64,000 bases of DNA from Sipunculus nudus. Its lineage: Eukaryota > Annelida > Sipuncula > Golfingiida > Sipunculidae. Shown here in pieces: positions 58,681-64,000 of this stretch. The stretch spans positions 58,500,250 through 58,564,249 of the forward strand of contig CM049318.1 in the NCBI GenBank assembly GCA_026874595.1. Reading direction: 5' to 3'. Both the position numbers and the translations under genes were made by a program. How positions within the stretch are numbered: the first letter of the stretch is position 1; each line of letters opens with the position of its first letter. The notes beneath the pieces are model-generated. The model did not search any database, was not told the DNA's origin, and saw nothing but the letters and a program-made list of their open reading frames with translations.

Positions 58681-59420
58681 TCCACTGAACTGTTGCTTAA
58701 TAGAGGCTCATAGCGCCACTTGCAATCTTGTTCGTGCAGTTTGTATCTGGGTGTCTTAGTGGAAACAGACCATAGCTCAGGAATGGTTCAATGTATTGAT
58801 AATAGATCTTGAATACCTCCATCTCATACTCGAGACCCAGTGGCGCCACCTCCAAGCATTTTGCCTGGGGTCCATGTATGCCTGCTTGTCATCTGTTCGT
58901 CTTAGTGATTTGTTCAATGTATTGGCCTGACATTATGCATGACTATTGATTTTGGATACTCAGATCTCGTAGTCAAGGCTGTATGCACCATCTGAAACCG
59001 TTTTGACGTGGGGTCCATCCGTGAGTTTGCTTTGGGTGAAAATTGCTCATATTTCAAGAATGATTCAATGTATTGGGCTGAAATTTGGCATGTTCATCCA
59101 CCTTGGAGAGGTTACCTATAGACCAGACAGGTGGCGCCACTTACCTTCCCGTTTATGTGGAATACATTGATGCCCTTTTCTCTAGAGTGGTTTACCGTAT
59201 GGGTCTGAACTTGTGCACGTTCCCGAATCTTAGATACCTCCATCTCGTACTCTAGACTGGTGGCGCCATCTGCAATTGTGTTTGCTTGGTGTTCATCCAT
59301 CTCTTTGCTTTGGATAAAATTTTGCATGTTTATCCATCTTGGAAAACTTTGTTGTAGACCAGACAGATGGAGCATTTCCGTCTGTGTAGAATACATTGAT
59401 GCACCTTTCTATGTCAATTG
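58680..59420. repeat. Dispersed repeat D6, copy 3
   Basis: Four partial units built on GGCGCCACCTGCAATC, GGGTCCATCCGT, AAAATTGCTCATATTTCA, GATTCAATGTATTGG and CCATCTTGGAGAGG. GGTGGCGCCACTTACC at 59130 is the most complete of the GGCGCC palindromes. Two units end with GAATACATTGATGC, about 240 bp apart. The 94-codon minus frame at 59112-59396 is produced by the repeat. Confidence 0.7.
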
Positions 59421-59572
59421 ATCAATTAAGTATATCATATAACAAGGCTCTGCGTCACCTATAGCACTTACCATATAACTCGCACAAGAATATTGTACAT
59501 GGATTGGCGGACTTTCCGGCTCTGATAGATATAATCAGCTGACGCTTTATATATTAATTTCTGAACATGCAG

Positions 59573-59872
59573 GATGTTGCAAATGACTTTGTAAATTTTC
59601 TGACAAAAAGATCTCATTATACCTTCATTGGTGTACTTGGAGGCAACTTACGATATCTGGAAAGTCAGATGCACAACCATGGGATACAACGCGACATTAA
59701 TATAACGATACTTAAGAGACAGTTGATGATGGTTACAACATCCTTTGATTTAGATTTACTGTCAGAATTGATAGAATGCAAAGATGGTATATGTACCTCT
59801 CATTTGACTTCCTATAAGGTTAAAATGCTAATTGATTTATTATCAACCGAAATTTTAATAAGTATGGACTGA
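59573..59872 (+). CDS. Unrecognised open frame, possible terminal exon or LINE 3' end
   Basis: A 100-codon frame follows an acceptor-like CTGAACATGCAG and reads DVANDFVNFLTKRSHYTFIG, ends with LLSTEILISMD and a TGA. AATAAA lies 87 bases after the stop (59959-59964) and a TA run starts at 59966. Charged and hydrophobic residues alternate as in a helical protein, more protein-like than most frames here. No domain was recognised. The arrangement of stop, short 3' sequence, AATAAA and simple repeat also fits the 3' end of a truncated LINE. Confidence 0.3.
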   Translation, partial: DVANDFVNFLTKRSHYTFIGVLGGNLRYLESQMHNHGIQRDINITILKRQLMMVTTSFDLDLLSELIECKDGICTSHLTSYKVKMLIDLLSTEILISMD

Positions 59873-59958
59873 ACTTTCATTTTAATTTTCTTCTTTCTGT
59901 ATCTCTTTCATTTATTACATTTTTTCATTGCATATAATTTACTGTACCTCCTTGTACA

Positions 59959-59963
59959 AATAA

Positions 59964-59964
<1 letters not shown>
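59959..59964 (+). terminator. Polyadenylation signal AATAAA
   Basis: AATAAA lies 87 bases downstream of the stop of the 59573 frame, in T-rich sequence. It would serve either a host terminal exon or a LINE. Confidence 0.35.
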
Positions 59965-59965
<1 letters not shown>

Positions 59966-60008
<43 letters not shown>

Positions 60009-60030
60009 AATATATATATATATATATATA
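59966..60030. repeat. (TA)n microsatellite
   Basis: TA runs separated by GTAA, about 65 bases. Confidence 0.95.
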
Positions 60031-61540
60031 GTAGTGGTTTGGTGTCTCAGCTTGAGACACGTTTGCATTTTTCATGACGCAAATATGAGATCTTTCATAT
60101 GCCAGGACACGTTCCATCCCTCACTTTATCCATGGCTGGGTAAATACATGGTGTGGCCTGTCGTCTGCCTTTATTTTGTTTCGTCCATCAATCTGTCTTC
60201 AGATACTTTGACATCTCTGATGTCACATTTAGATTCATGTCATGTCTAGAACATTCAATTCCTTACTTTACCCATGCCTCTGTTATTAGGCGGATACCTA
60301 TAGTCGCTTGTCGACTGCCATATTCTAGTTTGGTCTCTTTTCGTTTCAATTCATGCACTCTTTGGATAACGTTTTACAAACTATGTTGCTCGGGATAAAG
60401 GTTATAATGATGACAGCAATGTATCAATCATCAATCAGTTCACATAATCGTGTTTTCCTGATACGAGCCTAAACGACCCTTACTATTCCTGTTGTATTTA
60501 TTACATGGATCTCTCAGGATTTTTATTCCAAATATTTTTTTGTACTCTGTAAATTTACCTTAAATAAGCAGAGCCAACCTTATGTGTAATTTAACTTGTG
60601 CAGCCCATTCTATCGACATCAGTCATTATTGTATCCTCCAAAACAGAGGAGAAGTTAACAGTTAATCCTTTTCAATCGATTTCAGTCATAATCGATTGGA
60701 TAACTTTCGCTGCAACAGGCACTTGCCCTCTCGATTTAGATAATGCTTCGGTCATGGTGTTATTAAGTATCACAGCTTTGATTCTGTATCTGACCTTGTT
60801 GCTGGAATCAATTCTGAAGTGAATTTTCAATAGTCATATATAAAGAGGACTGTTTTGACCAAAGGGGCTCAAATCAGTTCTGGAATGTCCCAGCTAAAGT
60901 ACCCATAATAAATCCAAACTTCCTTCCTTTCAATCTGTTTGAAAGTGCTTTTGAAAAGGATTGCATGGGTTTACCAATCGTCTGTGGATATCACAACTAA
61001 CGATTCTTTTTTCCATAATATCGCTACTCTTGTAGCTAATCCCCAGACGTTTGCTGGTGGAAAGAAGCCTTGACTGATGTTGAATATTTACCAAAAGCGC
61101 CCTACCGAGGGTCATATATTTCCCCCTGAAGTGGCAATATCCAGAATGAATTTGGAATTTTAGCGCCATTCTATCTTAATGTGAAAACAGAAGAAACCTC
61201 ACAATAATCTCGAATATATTATTTATTTAGACATAAATTAGATATGGTAGGCTAATACGCGTTAATTTTCAGTTTTAATACAGGTATATCCCTAAATAAT
61301 ACAGAAACAGAACCTAAAACCAAGTTGCTACAAATACGTTCTCACTGCTGATGTCACGGCGGCTGTGAGCAGAATGACCCGTGTCATACAATAAAGAAAC
61401 AATAACTGAGATAAAAAGTACTCAGTGTTTCCACTATTTTGGACCTTGGTTCTAATTATAATATACCCCAAAAGTTTTATTGTCATTATGTCACTAACAA
61501 AGGTAGAAAATCTCCCTATCCCAGAAAATATGGTGGTAGC
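60031..61540. other. Non-coding, nothing recognised
   Basis: A weak duplication: GGCCTGTCGTCTGCC (60154) and GTCGCTTGTCGACTGCC (60303), each preceded by CACTTTATCCATG or TACTTTACCCATG. Frames of 69-81 codons here show no domain. Confidence 0.35.
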
Positions 61541-61544
61541 GTGT

Positions 61545-62430
61545 ACAAACACCAATTAGCTCCATATATGGGGAGGAGACATGCAATTTACAATGGAGAA
61601 GTGCAGTGGCGTGTTTGGTATCTATTGCATGTATCTTTAATAGTATTGTACTAATTTGCAAATTACAAAAATGTGACATCAGCATTTCCAGTTCATCCAT
61701 GAACACTCAAGAAAGAACGATAAGATTTCATTTTGCTTTTATCGAACTTTGTTTCTCCCCAAACTATTATAGATGAACAAAGGTTCAGTGCGAAAATCGT
61801 GGGGTGGGGTGGGGTGGGGGTGGCGGTGTGGGTGGTTGGGAGGGATCAGTGACTGTCATATAGGTCACATAGTAATTCTGATTTTATTGGTTCTTATCAG
61901 AGATGTACCTTATCGTAGGTCCATTTACTTTGAACAAGATTTAGTGATCCTTGGCCTATTGTTCATGGTTATGGTTAAAGGCTCAACACTGTTTTTTTTT
62001 TCAAATTTTCAATGCCGATGTACTGCTTGTAGAAAAGAGGTATGGAAAAACATGGCTTATTACATCAGCTTTTTTTAACATTTTTTTTGTGGTCAATTTT
62101 TTTTTCAATGGACTCGCGGAAAGATATGAGATTCATGACTCGCATAGAAACTTTAAAATTTAAAAAGCATGTATCATTTTCCATGTAGGAGTGCCGTGGA
62201 AGTTTTGTAGCGATATCTGTAAAAACTTTATAATAAGTTGCAAATTGCGAAAATGTGACGTCCGCATTTTCAGATCATTAAGGCAAACTCAAAAAGAAAT
62301 GGTCAAATTTCATTTCAGTTTTACAGACCCAAAGTGTTAGAGATGGAATAAATATCAGTGGGTCATTTTGAGGATAAATGGAGATCCTTGACTGTCGTAT
62401 GACAGTTACAAGAAGTCTAGTTAAGTTTTG
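61545..62430. repeat. Duplicated segment D1, copy 3
   Basis: Partner of 6500-7430 (landmarks given there). The left edge CACCAATTAGCTCCATATAT also matches 36020-36050. It contains the same internal duplication (TTTCATTTTGCTTTTATCGA and TTTCATTTCAGTTTTACAGA). Confidence 0.65.
61800..61841 (+). other. G-rich tract with G-quadruplex potential
   Basis: GGGGTGGGGTGGGGTGGGGG at 61801-61820, then further G runs. Single-base loops make this the strongest quadruplex candidate of the window. The equivalent places in D1 copy 1 (6760 and 7345) are also G-rich. Confidence 0.6.
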
Positions 62431-63417
62431 GTTTCATCTTCACTCTTATTGTCTGTTCCACTTCAGCACACGCCGTCAGCTTTGACAACTGTGAATTAAG
62501 ACCGGGTCACGAAACTGACACTGCAGTTGCATATACTATCAAACCGAATTATGTCCCTTGGGTCTCTCGGATTCAGCAATCATCTTCATTCTCCTTATTG
62601 CGAACGATCCAGTGTGCACCAAATTTTATTTTTTATCTTGCACATTTCAAGATTTAGTTGTTCCATCATGTTCTTATCAGCAACAACCTCAGAACTAGCA
62701 CGCTTACAATAATCAACAAATTCCGCGAAAACTGAGTACTACTACGCTTATGTTGATATATAATATATTTAAATAACACCTACCGGATAACGTGCTAATT
62801 CGAAAAAATTTAAAGTTTTGAGCAAATCATGTTCTCGGTTATTCAGGTTCTAGGCTTTCGGCAACGGGATGCGCGTTATGATAGTATATATATGTTGCAA
62901 AAAGTCCATGTCTACTTTTGTGGACATTGTGCATGCTTCCTAATTTTGAAGCCTTCAATGGGAATACATGTTATGACTGAATCGCTGCATATACAGATAT
63001 TGTAACGCGTTTTTAGCTCAGCTGACTGAAATTCATCTGAGCTATAGTATTCACCCTTTGTCCGGCTTCCGTCCTTCTGTCTGTCTGTCCGTCTGTCCGT
63101 CTGTCGGTCGTACATTAATATACATAATTCCGCTCAACGCAAAGACACTTCATGTATATCTTATATTTTCAGTTATTATAAACTGTGAAAATACGATACT
63201 GGTATATCTACCAAACATAGTGGAATAGGCAGTAAAAGCAAAATAACTCCGAGAAAGGTGTTATGTACCCCACAACATAACATGAAAGGATTTCTTAGTT
63301 AAGAGGATTATTGTTTTATTCAGACAAAAGGCACTACATTCTGCAACTGTTGGCCAAAATCATGATTTTGAGCACCCTAAAAGTCAGATGGACCTTTCGC
63401 CTAGAATCTACCAGTAA
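62431..63417. repeat. Duplicated segment D2, copy 3, with one inserted short repeat
   Basis: GGGTCACGAAACTGACACTG and CAGTTGCATATAC (62505) match 36151. AAACTGTGAAAATACGATACTG, CTACCAAACATAGTGG and GGCAGTAAAAGC (63180) match 10165. A satellite unit at 63335-63417 (ACATTCTGCAACTGTTGGCC, GATTTTGAGCACCC, CTAGAATCTACCAGT) matches 11060-11155. Bases 63015-63110 hold AGCTCAGCTGACTGAAATTC and a CTGT/CCGT tetranucleotide run, a dispersed repeat similar in style to the 22.3-kb arm. Confidence 0.65.
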
Positions 63418-63788
63418 TTACATTGGACTGTTATTCTCCGAGAAGATTTGTGTGAACTGTTTATCCGGCTTATACATTTTTAAGGACTAATTGCTGTGGC
63501 AGTGGTAGTATCGAGGTACTGTTCACTTTGTTTATTTTACTATGTGATTGTATTGATTTGCTGTTATACTGCTGTTATACTGTGTAATTGTATTGATTTA
63601 GTGTATTGTATTGTTAGGGGTTTTTAAGGATAAATTATGATTACTTGATAAAAAAAACACCGACTTCTTAATTCATTCCCCTAGACATTTCACGCTGCCT
63701 TATATTACAGCATCTGATTTTTTTTTCTCCATTACAAAATTTATGTTCATCTCGCATACGTGATATGTTGATTATAGGTTCCGTAACA
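63418..63788 (+). repeat. 5'-truncated LTR of an LTR retrotransposon
   Basis: Aligns with bases 41466-41818 of the solo LTR from CATTGGACTG to CCGTAACA. The first 420 bases, including the TATA box, are absent, and satellite sequence abuts directly. An insertion of about 20 bases (TTTGTGTGAACTGTTTATCC) relative to the solo copy lies near 63447. Confidence 0.7.
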
Positions 63789-63794
63789 TAAAAT

Positions 63795-63812
63795 TGTGGG
63801 CTCGTCCGGGAT
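63795..63812 (+). promoter_or_regulatory. tRNA-Pro-type primer-binding site
   Basis: TGTGGGCTCGTCCGGGAT differs at one of 18 positions from TGGGGGCTCGTCCGGGAT, the complement of the tRNA-Pro 3' end used by many LTR elements. It starts six bases after the LTR end. Confidence 0.75.
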
Positions 63813-63953
63813 GGCTTAATAGTTTTGAAAATTTATTAGGCCTTGACCTGGACACATTGTTTTATCATACATTGTTTACAAGATTACATATTGTTTACAA
63901 TACATTGTTTAAAGGATTTATCTCAGTTTTTTTTATTGTTTTAACATCTTAAC

Positions 63954-64000
63954 ATGGCAGATTTCAAACCTAAAACATTTGGTGACGATCCCAACACTGA
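63954..64000 (+). CDS. Start of an LTR-retrotransposon gag-like frame (runs off the window)
   Basis: An ATG in a reasonable context (AACATGG) opens MADFKPKTFGDDPNT and stays open to the window end. Its position, 142 bases after the primer-binding site, and the acidic-basic start suit gag. Identity rests on context because only 15 residues are visible. Confidence 0.5.
   Translation, partial: MADFKPKTFGDDPNT

Overview
This window is animal nuclear DNA. It is AT-rich and has no operons, ribosome-binding-site-led genes, rRNA or CRISPR array. Long reading frames are rare. Most of it is diverged repeats, TA microsatellites and transposon remains. The few convincing host coding pieces are short exons with GT-AG borders. 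The mix of Ty3/gypsy, DIRS-like, Penelope-like, LINE, piggyBac-like and tRNA-derived elements, together with thrombospondin type 1 (TSP1) exons, fits an invertebrate, most likely a mollusc. That placement is inference. All alignments here were made by eye.

Layout. 0-1.5 kb is a roughly 345-bp satellite whose unit carries a palindromic CACCTGTACAGGTG core. 4-6.2 kb holds degenerate tandem repeats. 6.5-12.6 kb is the first register of a large duplication: a G-rich repeat pair, a roughly 150-bp satellite and a decayed TSP1 exon at 11.7 kb. 13.5-16.6 kb contains three further repeat families. 18.5-24.96 kb holds a duplicated LINE-like tail, a LINE reverse transcriptase fragment, a Penelope-like fragment and a TA-flanked inverted-repeat element. 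25-34 kb holds tandem and long-range duplications, a possible hAT element, a 40-bp minisatellite and one unexplained 214-codon frame. 36-39.6 kb is the second register, with two intact TSP1 exons; it also carries a LINE tail and a small LTR element whose LTRs look tRNA-derived. 41-44.5 kb holds a solo LTR, a tRNA-derived SINE and a pogo-like miniature element. 45.4-49.9 kb is a broken DIRS-like element beside piggyBac-like remains. 52.46-56.01 kb is a decayed Ty3/gypsy element with two old LTRs. 56.6-63.4 kb is the third register, cut at 63.42 kb by the 5' end of another LTR retrotransposon that runs off the window.

How it fits together. The same ordered markers recur near 10.1, 36.2 and 63.1 kb, about 26 kb apart, and TSP1 exon sequence lies in two of the three registers. 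The simplest reading is one gene that multiplied its TSP1 exons by tandem duplication of very large intron-plus-exon blocks. One exon then decayed, and the introns filled with mobile elements. The two intact TSP1 exons are both phase 1-1, the arrangement that lets modules be added without breaking the frame.
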